Of a stretch of DNA of 64,000 nucleotides, positions 33,398 through 42,480 are shown in pieces; within the stretch, counting starts at the first letter, position 1, and every line of letters begins with the position of its first letter. Made by a program: the position numbers and the translations under genes. Source of the DNA: Phycisphaerales bacterium (GTDB taxonomy: Bacteria > Planctomycetota > Phycisphaerae > Phycisphaerales > SM1A02); assembly GCA_029246705.1 (NCBI GenBank), contig JAQWMQ010000015.1, positions 1 through 64,000 of the forward strand. The letters are read 5' to 3'. The notes beneath the pieces were generated by a model, which was not told where the DNA came from, searched no databases, and saw only the letters and a list, made by a program, of their open reading frames with translations.

Positions 33398-35731
33398 ATG
33401 TCCTCACCAATCAAGTCGGGGGTGCGAGCGGGAGTGTCTCTGCTCCTTCCGCTCGCCACCATGCTCTCTCCCGAGGGGTGTTTCGTTCCCCTCACCCCTC
33501 GGGAAGAGCTTCCTGAAGCAGGTCTTTCCGAAGAGATCCCGGACATCCGGCAAGCCATCGACGTGCTCACGGACGAGCTCATCGATCGGCGACACCCCAG
33601 GCGTGACTGGGAACCCGAACACCCCATCCGTGGCGAGATACAACAAGCCGGCGGTCGAACCGCACTGGCCCTGCTGGCACTTCTCGAGGTTGGACGAAGT
33701 CTCCAGGAACCGGGACTGGCCGAAGCCCTTGAACGGGTCGCTCACTCACGAGAAGACGGCACCTACACCGTTTCATTGCGGATCATGCTGTTTGCAAGGC
33801 TCCCTGAGAAATGGCGCCCCGTACTGGAACGCGACATCAAGCTGCTGCTCGGCGGTTTCAGCATGCCTGTCAACGGGTGGGGCTATCGACCGGACCCGGA
33901 CGGACGACGAATCGACAACTCGACGACCCAGTTCGCAGCACTGGCGCTCCGTGACGCCGCCCAACGGGGCGTTCACGTGCCCGATGAACTGTGGCTGAGA
34001 CTTGAACACCGATACCTCGAGTCCCAGCTTCCCGATGGAAGCTGGGACTACTCGGGCAATGGACGACCACGGGCTTCGATGAGCGCCGCTGCAGTCGCCA
34101 CGCTTGCCATCGTCAGGGAACGGGTGCATCGAACGGAATACGAAGACGGCCCTTCGAAGCGGGTGAGAAGACTCGAGGATGCCATCGAAGGCGGTCTGGA
34201 CTGGCTCGATGAACACTTCGATCCAAAACGGAACCATGGACATCAAGGGCACCTTGCCTACTACCTCTTCGCGATCGAACGGGCCGCCCAGGCCACCGGT
34301 CGGAGTCGATTCAAGGCCCTCGACTGGTTGCAGGAAGGCACTCGGGAGCTCCTGAAGAGAGCCTGCAAAAAGACCATGGATGGCGGCCTCGAGGTTCGTT
34401 CGGGAAATGCTCCGGGAACACCGAACCTGGCCCTGACCCTCCTGTTTCTCCATCGCGGACTCGTTGCCAACGCCGTCGGCGAGATCGATGCAGATGGCGG
34501 TGAACGAAGACCCGTCGCGGTGGCGACCATGACCGACCAGCTGGCCGGACGAATCGAATCAAGAATCGGCTGGACTCGAATCGACACCAGCATGGAACCA
34601 TTCGATGAGCACCGACGCTGGCCACCGATGCTCTGGCTGGATCTGAAGGGACGGCAGGATCGCTTCGAAGAACCCACGGATCCACCAAACCGCAGGCTGT
34701 TGAAGGCCGTTCGCGATGGTCACCTGCTGGTGTGTTCGGTGGATGGCGGGCGGGGATTGGCTCGGTCGCTGGCGCGGAAGCTGGGTGAAGCACTTCCGGG
34801 AACGACCGTCCGATCCATGACCAGGGGCCATCCATTGCTCCAGAAACCCTGGGAAGTCAGCGCGGCACCACCCGCCTTCGAGATCAACAACGGCGTGCGA
34901 CCACTGGTGATTCTGATCGGAGGCGATCCTGCCGGCCGACTTCAGCAAGGCCATCGAGACACGAAGCGATTCATGGATCTTCTCGCCAACCTGTGTGTTC
35001 ATGCGCATGGTGGTGACTTCAAGTCCCTTGACCGGTGGAGAGCCCCAACCACGAAGCAACCGGAGAGGATCCACGACAGCCCCCTGCTGAACCTGGCACC
35101 GGCCGGCAGGACCCTGATCGAACCCAACGCCCTTGCCAGCTTCGCAGCCCGGCTGGAACGTCTCCAGGGCATGGTGGTCGATGTGCGAACCGCACAACTG
35201 CTGGAAGAACCGGCCAGCAAGCAGACCACCGCGGTCATCATCAGCGGACTGGAAGCGTGGACCCCGACCACCGAGGAATGGGTGAGGATCGACGAATGGC
35301 TGGACGCCGGCGTGCCGGTGTTGATCGAGACCACCGGCGGACGCGGGGACTTCACCAGAAGCTTCATCACCGCGGCGACATCCCGCTACCGAACGGCAAG
35401 CAAGCCGATCGCCTGGAACGATCCGTTGTTCGGGGAGAGGCACGCCGGTGATCCTGACATGTCCCGCACCGGATGGACTGCTGAATCACTTCGTCGATTC
35501 GGTGTGGGGCCTCACGGGCATCATCTGGAGACCATTCCAACCGAATACACCGGGAGACTGCTCGTCGCCTCGTTCGACCTGGGTCATGCGATGCTTGATT
35601 GTCCAGTCAACGGCGTTCATGGCTGGCAGACTCCCTGGGTCGACGGCCTTCTGTCGAGACTGCTGCGTCGTCGGAACCCGGATCCTGAACTCATGATGGC
35701 CCGACCGGAAACCGACGGACCGCAGCAATGA
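33398..35731 (+). CDS. Large protein with alpha-toroid repeats and DUF4159-like C-terminal half
   Basis: The 777-residue product has a short hydrophobic N-terminus (VSLLLPLATMLS), perhaps a signal peptide. Residues about 75-360 resemble the alpha/alpha toroid of prenyltransferases and squalene cyclases, with repeats such as NGWGYRPDPDGRRIDNSTTQ and LPDGSWDYSGNGRPRASMSA. The C-terminal half (about 440-760) has alternating beta/alpha segments (LLVCSVDGGRG, TAVIISGLEAWTPTTEEWVR, GVPVLIETTGGRGDFTRSF) in the style of DUF4159 of planctomycetes. I cannot assign a function. No DxDD cyclase motif is seen, so a scaffold or binding role fits better than terpene cyclisation. Start codon context is weak. 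Confidence 0.8.
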   Translation: MSSPIKSGVRAGVSLLLPLATMLSPEGCFVPLTPREELPEAGLSEEIPDIRQAIDVLTDELIDRRHPRRDWEPEHPIRGEIQQAGGRTALALLALLEVGRSLQEPGLAEALERVAHSREDGTYTVSLRIMLFARLPEKWRPVLERDIKLLLGGFSMPVNGWGYRPDPDGRRIDNSTTQFAALALRDAAQRGVHVPDELWLRLEHRYLESQLPDGSWDYSGNGRPRASMSAAAVATLAIVRERVHRTEYEDGPSKRVRRLEDAIEGGLDWLDEHFDPKRNHGHQGHLAYYLFAIERAAQATGRSRFKALDWLQEGTRELLKRACKKTMDGGLEVRSGNAPGTPNLALTLLFLHRGLVANAVGEIDADGGERRPVAVATMTDQLAGRIESRIGWTRIDTSMEPFDEHRRWPPMLWLDLKGRQDRFEEPTDPPNRRLLKAVRDGHLLVCSVDGGRGLARSLARKLGEALPGTTVRSMTRGHPLLQKPWEVSAAPPAFEINNGVRPLVILIGGDPAGRLQQGHRDTKRFMDLLANLCVHAHGGDFKSLDRWRAPTTKQPERIHDSPLLNLAPAGRTLIEPNALASFAARLERLQGMVVDVRTAQLLEEPASKQTTAVIISGLEAWTPTTEEWVRIDEWLDAGVPVLIETTGGRGDFTRSFITAATSRYRTASKPIAWNDPLFGERHAGDPDMSRTGWTAESLRRFGVGPHGHHLETIPTEYTGRLLVASFDLGHAMLDCPVNGVHGWQTPWVDGLLSRLLRRRNPDPELMMARPETDGPQQ

Positions 35732-35755
35732 CGATGCGGTTTCGGGAAACGACGA

Positions 35756-36604
35756 TCAGGAGTCGCCCGTGGCCCGGACAGAATCACCACGATCCCACTG
35801 ATGGAGGGTGCCGTCACGGCGTTTCTGCCTGACACGTCCACGCACCAGCCATTTGACCAGGACGAAAGCGGGAATCGAAACCCACACCCGGGGACTGCGG
35901 AGCACCCGCCAGAGTGATGCACCCCGTGTCTTCTCCTCCTGGGAGATCAGTTCGGGATGTTGGGCGTGGAGTTCGAGCGTACCGGACAGGATGCGTGACT
36001 TCACCGCCACGAGTTCAGCGAGCGTGCGGTAGGCGCGTGCGGTGAAGTGGAAGTTCGGGAGTGCGACTCGCTCGTCTGCTGCGAACTGGAGACGCACGAA
36101 ACCATCGTCGGCGATGATGGGCGGAAACGCCTCGAATCTGGATCGTCCCGACTCACTCAGAACGAACACGCCGGTACCAAGATGTGATTCGTTGAAATAG
36201 CTCATTCGACGCCAGACCGCGTAGTACATGCGAACAACCATGGATGCACCGTTCATGTCGAACCTGATCGCCGGGGAGACCGCCAGGGTGCGCTCGCCCA
36301 GGGCATCCAGGCAACCCTGGAGTGCCCCCGGTCCGAGTTCGATGTCCGCGTCAAGGTACATCCGGGGGAACCCCGCCACCGCCTTGTCACCCAGATTGAG
36401 AGCATTGCTCTTGGAGGGAACATCGGTCTCGACGACGATGATCGAGTCGTCGAAACCCCGAGCGATCTCGGCAGTCCGGTCGTGACAACCGTTGCACACC
36501 ACCACCACCTCGAGTCCATCCACCGCCTGACCGGCGAGAACCGACGACAGGCAGCGTTCGAGGACGGCTTCCTCGTTGCAGGCGGGTATCACCACCGAAG
36601 GCAT
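35756..36604 (-). CDS. Family 2 glycosyltransferase
   Basis: The product has 282 residues from ATG 36604, with GGAG about 11 nt upstream. It starts with the GT-A signature PSVVIPACNEEAVLERCLSS, then VVVCNGCHDRTAEIA, ALNLGDKAVAGFPRMYLDAD (the metal/nucleotide-binding DxD as DAD) and FPPIIADDGFVRL, which resembles the family's ED-type motif. Near the C-terminus a hydrophobic stretch (VWVSIPAFVLVKWLV) suggests membrane association. It transfers a sugar from a nucleotide sugar. It is the last of four genes in a sugar cluster, 60 nt after the FAD protein gene. Confidence 0.88.
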   Translation of the reverse strand: MPSVVIPACNEEAVLERCLSSVLAGQAVDGLEVVVVCNGCHDRTAEIARGFDDSIIVVETDVPSKSNALNLGDKAVAGFPRMYLDADIELGPGALQGCLDALGERTLAVSPAIRFDMNGASMVVRMYYAVWRRMSYFNESHLGTGVFVLSESGRSRFEAFPPIIADDGFVRLQFAADERVALPNFHFTARAYRTLAELVAVKSRILSGTLELHAQHPELISQEEKTRGASLWRVLRSPRVWVSIPAFVLVKWLVRGRVRQKRRDGTLHQWDRGDSVRATGDS

Positions 36605-36664
36605 GATGAACCCCACTCCTGGACGAACAGGATCCGCCGTGCAGCGAACGACGTTTCGCAAGGG

Positions 36665-37756
36665 TCAGCGACGGACATTGTCGAGATCCTTGAGGACGCC
36701 CACCAGCTCTTCCGCGAAATCAGTGGTGCGCACGCCGTTGAGTGAACCGTGTGACTCCGAGAGACGTCGGAGTTCACGCTCGGGAATCGTCTGATAGCCG
36801 AAGGCCACGAGTCTCGTTTCCATGATCTCGCACGACGTACCGACCAGCTTGTATCGCCGTGCCCGCTCCAGGGCAGTTTCGATGATGCGATCCTCGGAGT
36901 CCGACTGGTCGCCTCGCAATTCGATGCAGAGCATCCGTTCCCCGGTGGACATCAGGGGCCGCACGAATTCGGTCACGTCACGCGCACGCCTGAGTTGCGG
37001 GTCCGAGATGATCTCGAGATAGGAAACCGGAATGCCTCCCCCCCCCTTCAGGCGGATCAGGAGATTGACGATTTTTCTCGAGACGCATTTCGGCACCAGT
37101 TCCGTCTCTCCCATGCGCACCATGCAATGGGCCCGGGAACTGAAGAGCAGGTGCTTGAACCTGACATTCCCCCTGCTGGACAGGCAGACGCCCTCGGGAC
37201 GATCGGGATCGAGCCGAACATGATCGATCTCGCAGTCGAGCTGAATGTCGACCGGATGATGCCGAAGTCGGTCGATGATCCGCGCAACCATTTCATTCGC
37301 ACCACCGACGGGATACCTGAAACCCGAAGCGAATGCCATGGATGAACGGATGGCCCGGGGCAGTGACTTCCAGGCGTTGCCGAAATCACGACCGATGATC
37401 GATTTGCCGAGGACACCCCAGAAACTGAGGGCCCGGGCGAATCCGAGGGGGATCCCCAGGGGCCCGATGGCACCACCGGCATGCCGGTCGTTCTCCGAGA
37501 GTTCGATCCCGAGTCGTTGCAGGAAGTCATAGACACGCCGACGATTCTCGATGAGGTGCACACCGGATTCAACTGATTCGAAACCGAGCAACGGCGGGCT
37601 GTTCCAGGCACCTCCGGGAATCTCCGATCGGTCGAGGATCAACACCGAACGATCGTTGCAGGCCTGCTCGTACGCGCGCAGCAACATCAGGGGGCTGGTA
37701 CCGACAACCACCGTGTCCACCTCATCTGGAAGCGGTTCCCGACGCACATCGATCAT
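36665..37756 (-). CDS. FAD-dependent oxidoreductase-like protein with altered dinucleotide motif
   Basis: The product has 363 residues from ATG 37756, which overlaps the aminotransferase stop by 4 nt. It is built like amine-oxidase/UDP-galactopyranose-mutase-type flavoproteins: an N-terminal beta-alpha-beta unit (VDTVVVGTSPLMLLRAYEQA), then LILDRSEIPGGAWNSP and a GVHLIENRRRVYDFLQRLGI segment. The GxGxxG loop is replaced by GTSPLM. A middle sequence, SGFRYPVGGANEMVARIIDR, matches the substrate/FAD region of these families. It could act on a sugar or polyprenoid substrate made by the neighbouring enzymes. FAD binding is likely but not certain. Confidence 0.75.
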   Translation of the reverse strand: MIDVRREPLPDEVDTVVVGTSPLMLLRAYEQACNDRSVLILDRSEIPGGAWNSPPLLGFESVESGVHLIENRRRVYDFLQRLGIELSENDRHAGGAIGPLGIPLGFARALSFWGVLGKSIIGRDFGNAWKSLPRAIRSSMAFASGFRYPVGGANEMVARIIDRLRHHPVDIQLDCEIDHVRLDPDRPEGVCLSSRGNVRFKHLLFSSRAHCMVRMGETELVPKCVSRKIVNLLIRLKGGGGIPVSYLEIISDPQLRRARDVTEFVRPLMSTGERMLCIELRGDQSDSEDRIIETALERARRYKLVGTSCEIMETRLVAFGYQTIPERELRRLSESHGSLNGVRTTDFAEELVGVLKDLDNVRR

Positions 37757-38886
37757 TGTTGCCGGCAATCCGCGCAGAAGGCAAGCACGCAATCGACGAC
37801 GTAGCCGACCTCGTCGTCGGTGAGATGCGGATGAAGAGGCAGGGTCAGGCTCATGCGTGAGAGGCGCTCTGCCCGAGGAAAACTCCGGTTGAAGTGCGAT
37901 GCGAAGATCGGTTCCTCGGGAATCAACCGGGGGTAATGGATCTGGGTGACGATTCTCGACTTGCCCAGGAATGCCTGAAGATCGTCACGACGATCGAGTG
38001 TGACCACGTACTTGTGCCAGTTCGTGGTCGATCCGCTTCGAACCGAGGGAATCGCCAGGCCCAGTACCCCGGAGAACGCACGGTTGTAGCGATCCGCAAT
38101 CGCCTGCCTTCGAAGCTGGCGCTGATCATGGAACTCGAGCGAGACGTTGAGCATTGCCGCCCCGACCGCGGATGGCATCGAGTTGTAGCCGGCAATCAAC
38201 GCAGGGTTGGCGGAACCGGCTCGACCATGACAACGGATCGCGCGAAGACGCTCGGCCAGTGGTGCGTCATCGGTGACCACCGCACCCATGTTGCCGAAGC
38301 AGGGCAACGTCTTGGTGGGCGCGAAACTCATGGTGGAGGCGATTCCAAGACCACCTCCGGGGTGATCGGTATGCAGAGCTCCAAAGCTCTGGGCAGCATC
38401 CTCGATCAGGAGGATGTCGCGTTCGGCGCAGAATGACTCGATGGCGGCAGAATCAAGGCCGTTCCCAAAAAGACCGGCCACGACCATGGCACATGGCCCG
38501 TCCTCGCCCGAAATCTCACCCACATCAAGCAGATCCAGATGACAGTGTTCGTCGACGTCCACGAAAACCGGTTTTGCCCCGGCGTGAAGGAGCGGCGAAG
38601 CCGTGGCCAGGAAGGAGTAGGCCGGAACCAAGACCTTCCAGTCCCGATCGATGCCAAGCGCTGCAAGCAGGACCTGCATCGCATCAGTTCCCGAAGCCAC
38701 CGCGACCGCATGGGCTCTTCCAGAGCGTTCGGCGATCTCGACTTCAAAGCGGGCGACCTCGTCCCCGCCGACGACTTGTCCACTGGAAATGACCGCGGAC
38801 ACGGCATCGAGGTACCGTTCGCGATGCTCCTCGAATTCACGGTCAAGTTGTAGAAAACGCGCGTTCTGCGTGTGCGTAGAAAGCAT
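37753..38886 (-). CDS. DegT/DnrJ/EryC1-family PLP-dependent sugar aminotransferase
   Basis: The product has 377 residues from ATG 38886, chosen because GGAGG lies 9 nt upstream. It has LDREFEEHRERYLDAVSAVI, GRAHAVAVASGTDAMQVLLA, VLVPAYSFLATASPLLHAGA and LLIEDAAQSFGALHT. The Schiff-base Lys is in SFAPTKTLPCFGNMGAVVTD, followed by GYNSMPSAVGAAML. Family members convert keto-nucleotide sugars to amino sugars or dehydrate them. The gene begins 44 nt inside the 3' end of the epimerase gene and overlaps the FAD protein gene by 4 nt. Confidence 0.93.
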   Translation of the reverse strand: MLSTHTQNARFLQLDREFEEHRERYLDAVSAVISSGQVVGGDEVARFEVEIAERSGRAHAVAVASGTDAMQVLLAALGIDRDWKVLVPAYSFLATASPLLHAGAKPVFVDVDEHCHLDLLDVGEISGEDGPCAMVVAGLFGNGLDSAAIESFCAERDILLIEDAAQSFGALHTDHPGGGLGIASTMSFAPTKTLPCFGNMGAVVTDDAPLAERLRAIRCHGRAGSANPALIAGYNSMPSAVGAAMLNVSLEFHDQRQLRRQAIADRYNRAFSGVLGLAIPSVRSGSTTNWHKYVVTLDRRDDLQAFLGKSRIVTQIHYPRLIPEEPIFASHFNRSFPRAERLSRMSLTLPLHPHLTDDEVGYVVDCVLAFCADCRQQ

Positions 38887-39829
38887 CGAGCCCATCCTCC
38901 AACGAATAATCAGGCTTGAAATCAAGAAGTCGTCCAGCCTTGGAGATGTCCAGGGTTCCTCGCCGCGGGTAGAGAGGATCCTTGGGCTCCAGGATGACCT
39001 CGACCCCGGGAGCAAGCTTCTGGATGTGCTGTGCGGCATCCAGAATGCGCGCGGATTCACCTCGTGCGATGTTGAAGGTCTGGTTGATGCCGTTGTTGGA
39101 GGTCGTTGCCAGAACGATCCCACGAGCCGCATCATCGAGATATGTGAAGTCGAGCCGCACTTCGTCTCCGAAGACCCTGATCACACCACTGTTGATCGCG
39201 GCGGAGATGAACTTCGTGATCACGAAACCTTCGTTTCCAGTGGGCCCGTAGACCGCAGTGGGCCGGATGATGGTGTGATCAAGATCGAAATGCTTGGTAT
39301 AGAGACGAACCACTCGTTCACATCCCAGTTTCATCGAACCGTAGAGTTCGACCGGCTCGCAACGATGCTCCTCATCGATCTCGTCGGCGAGGAAGTCCCC
39401 GTACACCATGCTGGACGAGATGTAGACGAAGCGTTCACACGCTTCCGCTCGCGCGGCCTCCAGAAGCGCGACCGTTCCGTCCATCAGCTGGTTGGTCAGG
39501 TAGATCGGCCTCAACAAGGCCAGTGAAGCGATCGGAACGCTGGCCATGTGAACGACGATGTCTGGCGTGACCTCCTTGAACAATCGATTCACACACCGCG
39601 AGTTCGTGATGTCCACCGAGTGGAATGTCACGTCCACTTCGCGCAGGGATTCCTGACGTATCAGGATGTTCTTCTGATGCTGGTAGGTCTCGTAGTGGTT
39701 GTAGTTCGTCAGGGTGTCGATGACATGGACTTCATGTCCCAGCCGACAGAGTTGAATTGAAACCTGGTGACCTATGAAGCCACAGCCCCCCGTGACCAGA
39801 ATCGTTTTCTTGGGTGAGGTGCCAATCAT
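38843..39829 (-). CDS. NAD-dependent sugar epimerase/dehydratase
   Basis: The product has 328 residues from ATG 39829 (MIGTSPKKTILVTGG) with AAAGG upstream. It is an extended short-chain dehydrogenase: Rossmann motif VTGGCGFIGHQ, VVHMASVPIAS, catalytic ISSSMVYGDF and YGSMK (YxxxK), then RPTAVYGPTGNEGFV and a C-terminal substrate domain. It resembles UDP-glucose 4-epimerase relatives. It is the first gene of the sugar cluster; a long AT-rich region (39830-40122) upstream probably holds its promoter. Confidence 0.92.
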   Translation of the reverse strand: MIGTSPKKTILVTGGCGFIGHQVSIQLCRLGHEVHVIDTLTNYNHYETYQHQKNILIRQESLREVDVTFHSVDITNSRCVNRLFKEVTPDIVVHMASVPIASLALLRPIYLTNQLMDGTVALLEAARAEACERFVYISSSMVYGDFLADEIDEEHRCEPVELYGSMKLGCERVVRLYTKHFDLDHTIIRPTAVYGPTGNEGFVITKFISAAINSGVIRVFGDEVRLDFTYLDDAARGIVLATTSNNGINQTFNIARGESARILDAAQHIQKLAPGVEVILEPKDPLYPRRGTLDISKAGRLLDFKPDYSLEDGLDAFYAHAERAFSTT

Positions 39830-40050
39830 CCCAGATGACCTTTCACGCAATATTCCTTATGTGACGTTCAATACTACAGTTCAGACCAGCCGCTTCTCAC
39901 CGAAAATACATCGCGAAAAAAGTTCTTGAAGGCTGCCCGGTGACTTTCCGACCGCGACGAGAAGGATAATGCTCGTCTGAACAAATCCATGCATGCATTT
40001 CCGCCGGCAGCAGCGAAACGCAAAAATAATCAAATACCCTGCAATCCGCC

Positions 40051-40077
40051 TGAATCATGCGCTTTGAATCATGCGCT
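40051..40077. repeat. Tandem duplication of a 13-14-bp unit in the yraN upstream region
   Basis: TGAATCATGCGCT occurs at 40051-40063 and 40065-40077, one base apart. It sits in the 293-bp spacer 39830-40122 between the divergent epimerase and yraN genes. The spacer is noticeably more AT-rich than its surroundings and also holds the palindrome ATGCATGCAT at 39989-39998. I find no gene in it. Confidence 0.7.
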
Positions 40078-40122
40078 GCGCCGTTCTCATCACGAAGCTG
40101 ATCACGACTCTGGGGAGCTGCC

Positions 40123-40503
40123 TTGATTTCAAAGTTGCAGTCGAACCGTGATGCCGGCATCGCAGCTGAAAGATGTGCAGAGCGTCACCTCGTCTCAATC
40201 GGCCACAGAACACTCGCACGAAACCTCAGGGTGGGCAGGGATGAGATCGACCTCCTGATGCTGGCACCGGATCGCAGGACGATCGTGGTGGTGGAAGTGA
40301 AATCAAGTTCATCAAGCATGCAGGCCGCGAAGGCGCTGATGAACCGTCGCAAGCGCTCGAGGGTGGCCCGGGCGTTCAGGAGACTCGAGAGGCTCGGCAT
40401 GTTCGACGGCATGACCACTCGACTGGATGCCGTCTTCGTCCACCGATCAGCTTCGGGGATCGACCTCGAGCACCTCCCGGGAAGACCCCTGCCGGCTCGA
40501 TGA
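40123..40503 (+). CDS. yraN: YraN/UPF0102 family nuclease-fold protein (TTG start)
   Basis: The product has 126 residues from a TTG start at 40123, supported by GGGGAG 5 nt upstream. The restriction-endonuclease-like fold of UPF0102 is visible: AGIAAERCAERHLVS, LARNLRVGRDEIDLLML and VVVEVKSSSS, with Asp, Glu and the ExK as the PD-(D/E)XK core. YraN proteins are widespread and often near rnhB; their biological role is poorly known. Here the downstream gene converges on it and no replication gene adjoins it. The spacing and start codon suggest low expression. Confidence 0.85.
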   Translation: MISKLQSNRDAGIAAERCAERHLVSIGHRTLARNLRVGRDEIDLLMLAPDRRTIVVVEVKSSSSSMQAAKALMNRRKRSRVARAFRRLERLGMFDGMTTRLDAVFVHRSASGIDLEHLPGRPLPAR

Positions 40504-40526
40504 CGGTCAACCATGATGACTCCGGT

Positions 40527-41813
40527 TCAGCCCTGCCAGTACCGCCGAAGAGCCATCTCGACGAGCCGGATCTCCATCTTCCGGATGTCGTCGTTCACCC
40601 AGCGGCGACGCAGCGAAACGAGGTACTTCTCCTCCTGCTGGCCGTATCGAATGCTCTCGAGCTTGTTGCGGATCCCGAGCTGGACCTGGGGATCGAAGAT
40701 CGAGAACGACGGCGGCGTGATGTAGCCGAGCACCGCGTACCAGGACGTCGAGGTCCTGCCCGCGACCGCCGGGGTCGCCTGGTTCATCTCGAGGTTCTCG
40801 AGGGCATCGCGAATGGAGACCCGCAGGCCTTCCACGCTCTCCAGCCCGCTGCCCTTGAGCTCGAAGTTTCGCCAGAAACCGTCATCCTTGGCATCGATGA
40901 GGCCCACCACTTCGCTGAAGCTTCGCCCTTCAGCGAAAGCGGCCTTCACCTGCTCGATCTTCTCGCCATCCTTCGAATTCAAGAGCAGGATGCGCCCGAT
41001 CTGCACCGAACCGGGTGGACGGAACTCGGTGATGCGTGAACGATATTCCTGTTCGATGTCACGCCAGGAGACGATCGCACGTGGTTGCACCCGCTTGCGC
41101 AGGAGCTGCCCGGCCAGGCCGAGATTCTTCTGCTGCTCCAGGTATTCCTCCAACGTCAACCCGGTCTCGTCCATGATGCTCTGTTCGGCGGCGAAACGCG
41201 TGCCACCTCGCTCGGCAGTGACCTCGCCCTCCATCATGCCCAACCAGGCGAAGATCCCCTGCTGCATGTCCGGAGTCAGCTCCGACTCGGCCTCCGCGAT
41301 GATCAACTCACTGTTCACGTACACGGAAAAGCGTTCACGAACGATCTGGATGATCGCTCGACGCGTGGTGACGAGATCAGCTTCATTTGAGATCTGGGCG
41401 AGGCGGTCCTGGATCGGGAGAAAGAATTCCGCGGCGTAGACCGGACGACCGTTGATCTGCCCGACCAGCCCGTCCACCGGCCAGAGCACTCCGGCTCGGA
41501 CGGATTCATCGAAATCAACCGGCCCGAGCTCGGTTTCCTCGACGCCGACGTCAGGGACCTGGGTACGGACCTCCTCGACGGTTTCTGATACCTCGGTATC
41601 CCCGATCGCGGTCATCTCGGTTTCGACCACGAGCTCCGGATCAGCCGTGACCGCGGAGGGCACTTCAATCACGTTCGAACCCTGAACCTCGGATTTCACG
41701 GTGAAATCCTGCAGTTGCACGGTTCTGGCACCCGCCGGAATACGCTCGGTCGGGCTATAGCACGAGGCAAGTAACCCGGTCAAAACGATCAATGGAAGCA
41801 AACGTAGCGTCAT
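40527..41813 (-). CDS. SurA/PpiC-like periplasmic foldase lipoprotein
   Basis: The 428-residue protein has a clear lipobox, LTGLLASC, at about residue 18. A low-complexity acidic linker (about 30-110) follows. Residues about 115-250 match the SurA N-domain pattern (VGQINGRPVYAAEFFLPIQD, VNSELIIAEAESEL, MDETGLTLEEYLEQ). Residues about 250-390 are like a parvulin domain (IVSWRDIEQEYRSRITEFRP, VQIGRILLLNSKDGEKIEQV, FAEGRSFSEV). SurA proteins chaperone outer-membrane proteins; parvulin activity is not certain. A TATAAT box lies 12 nt upstream of the ATG on the minus strand. Confidence 0.8.
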   Translation of the reverse strand: MTLRLLPLIVLTGLLASCYSPTERIPAGARTVQLQDFTVKSEVQGSNVIEVPSAVTADPELVVETEMTAIGDTEVSETVEEVRTQVPDVGVEETELGPVDFDESVRAGVLWPVDGLVGQINGRPVYAAEFFLPIQDRLAQISNEADLVTTRRAIIQIVRERFSVYVNSELIIAEAESELTPDMQQGIFAWLGMMEGEVTAERGGTRFAAEQSIMDETGLTLEEYLEQQKNLGLAGQLLRKRVQPRAIVSWRDIEQEYRSRITEFRPPGSVQIGRILLLNSKDGEKIEQVKAAFAEGRSFSEVVGLIDAKDDGFWRNFELKGSGLESVEGLRVSIRDALENLEMNQATPAVAGRTSTSWYAVLGYITPPSFSIFDPQVQLGIRNKLESIRYGQQEEKYLVSLRRRWVNDDIRKMEIRLVEMALRRYWQG

Positions 41814-41824
41814 GCAGACCTCAT

Positions 41825-41830
41825 ATTATA
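41825..41830 (-). promoter_or_regulatory. Minus-strand -10 element for the SurA-like gene
   Basis: TATAAT on the minus strand at 41830-41825, 12 nt before ATG 41813, in an AT-rich divergent region. The mRNA leader would be very short. The -35 region (TCGATC, 17 nt upstream) is only a weak match. Confidence 0.4.
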
Positions 41831-41868
41831 TTCGCCGGTCGAGCAGTGATCGACGCCTTTGGATCGAC

Positions 41869-41874
41869 TATAAT
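41869..41874 (+). promoter_or_regulatory. Plus-strand -10 element for the DUF1844-sdh run
   Basis: A perfect TATAAT at 41869-41874, 69 nt before ATG 41943. No good -35 lies 17 nt upstream (GTGATC). It is back to back with the minus-strand TATAAT at 41825-41830. Confidence 0.45.
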
Positions 41875-41942
41875 GAGGGACCGCTTTCATTGCATGATCC
41901 ACCCCCCGGCACCCCACGCTGGGCCCCGATAGGAACCAACTG

Positions 41943-42413
41943 ATGACCGAACAGGACCCCGCTCCCAAGCTGCACATCGACGCCGATTGGAAAGCAGAAG
42001 CCCAGGCCGAGAAGGAGCGACTCTCCGCGAAGGAAGAGGAACGCGCCCAGAACAGCGAGACCGGCCCTGGTGCCCCGGGAGAGCTTCCGGAGGCGAACTT
42101 CAAGTCGCTGATGGGCCTGCTCGCCTCCCAGGCGATCATGGGCCTTGGCGCCTACCCTGACCCCGAAACCGGCGGAGCAGTCGTCGACCTCGTGGGCAGC
42201 AAGTTCGCGATCGACCTTCTGGCCGTTCTCGAGGAAAAGACCGCCGGAAACATCACCGACGATGAGTCGAAGGAGATGTCCGAGGTGCTCGCCCAACTTC
42301 GAACCCGATTCGTCCAGATCGCCGATGCAGTCACCCAGCAGCAGGCACGCGCTGCCGCCGGCGAGGGCATGCCCACCCCCGGTGCACCTGGAGGGGTCAT
42401 CGAAACGCCGTGA
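41943..42413 (+). CDS. DUF1844 family protein
   Basis: The product has 156 residues: a charged N-terminus (IDADWKAEAQAEKERLSAKE), then the DUF1844 core PEANFKSLMGLLASQAIMGL with the short helical segment VVDLVGSKFAIDLLAVLEEK, NITDDESKEMSEVLAQLRTR, and a flexible C-terminus. DUF1844 proteins are small soluble proteins found across planctomycetes and related phyla; their function is not established. It precedes sdhC by 67 nt on the same strand and could share its transcript, but a link to respiration is not shown. Confidence 0.88.
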   Translation: MTEQDPAPKLHIDADWKAEAQAEKERLSAKEEERAQNSETGPGAPGELPEANFKSLMGLLASQAIMGLGAYPDPETGGAVVDLVGSKFAIDLLAVLEEKTAGNITDDESKEMSEVLAQLRTRFVQIADAVTQQQARAAAGEGMPTPGAPGGVIETP

Positions 42414-42480
42414 TCGACCGATCAGGGGCCAAACCCGCACGCAGCATGTCTCACAGCCAAGTGACCCGGAGCAGTACAAC

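Noticed and set aside
39897-40160. An 87-codon minus-strand frame between the epimerase gene and yraN
   Set aside because: It overlaps the yraN start, lacks a ribosome-binding site, and has an unlikely composition.
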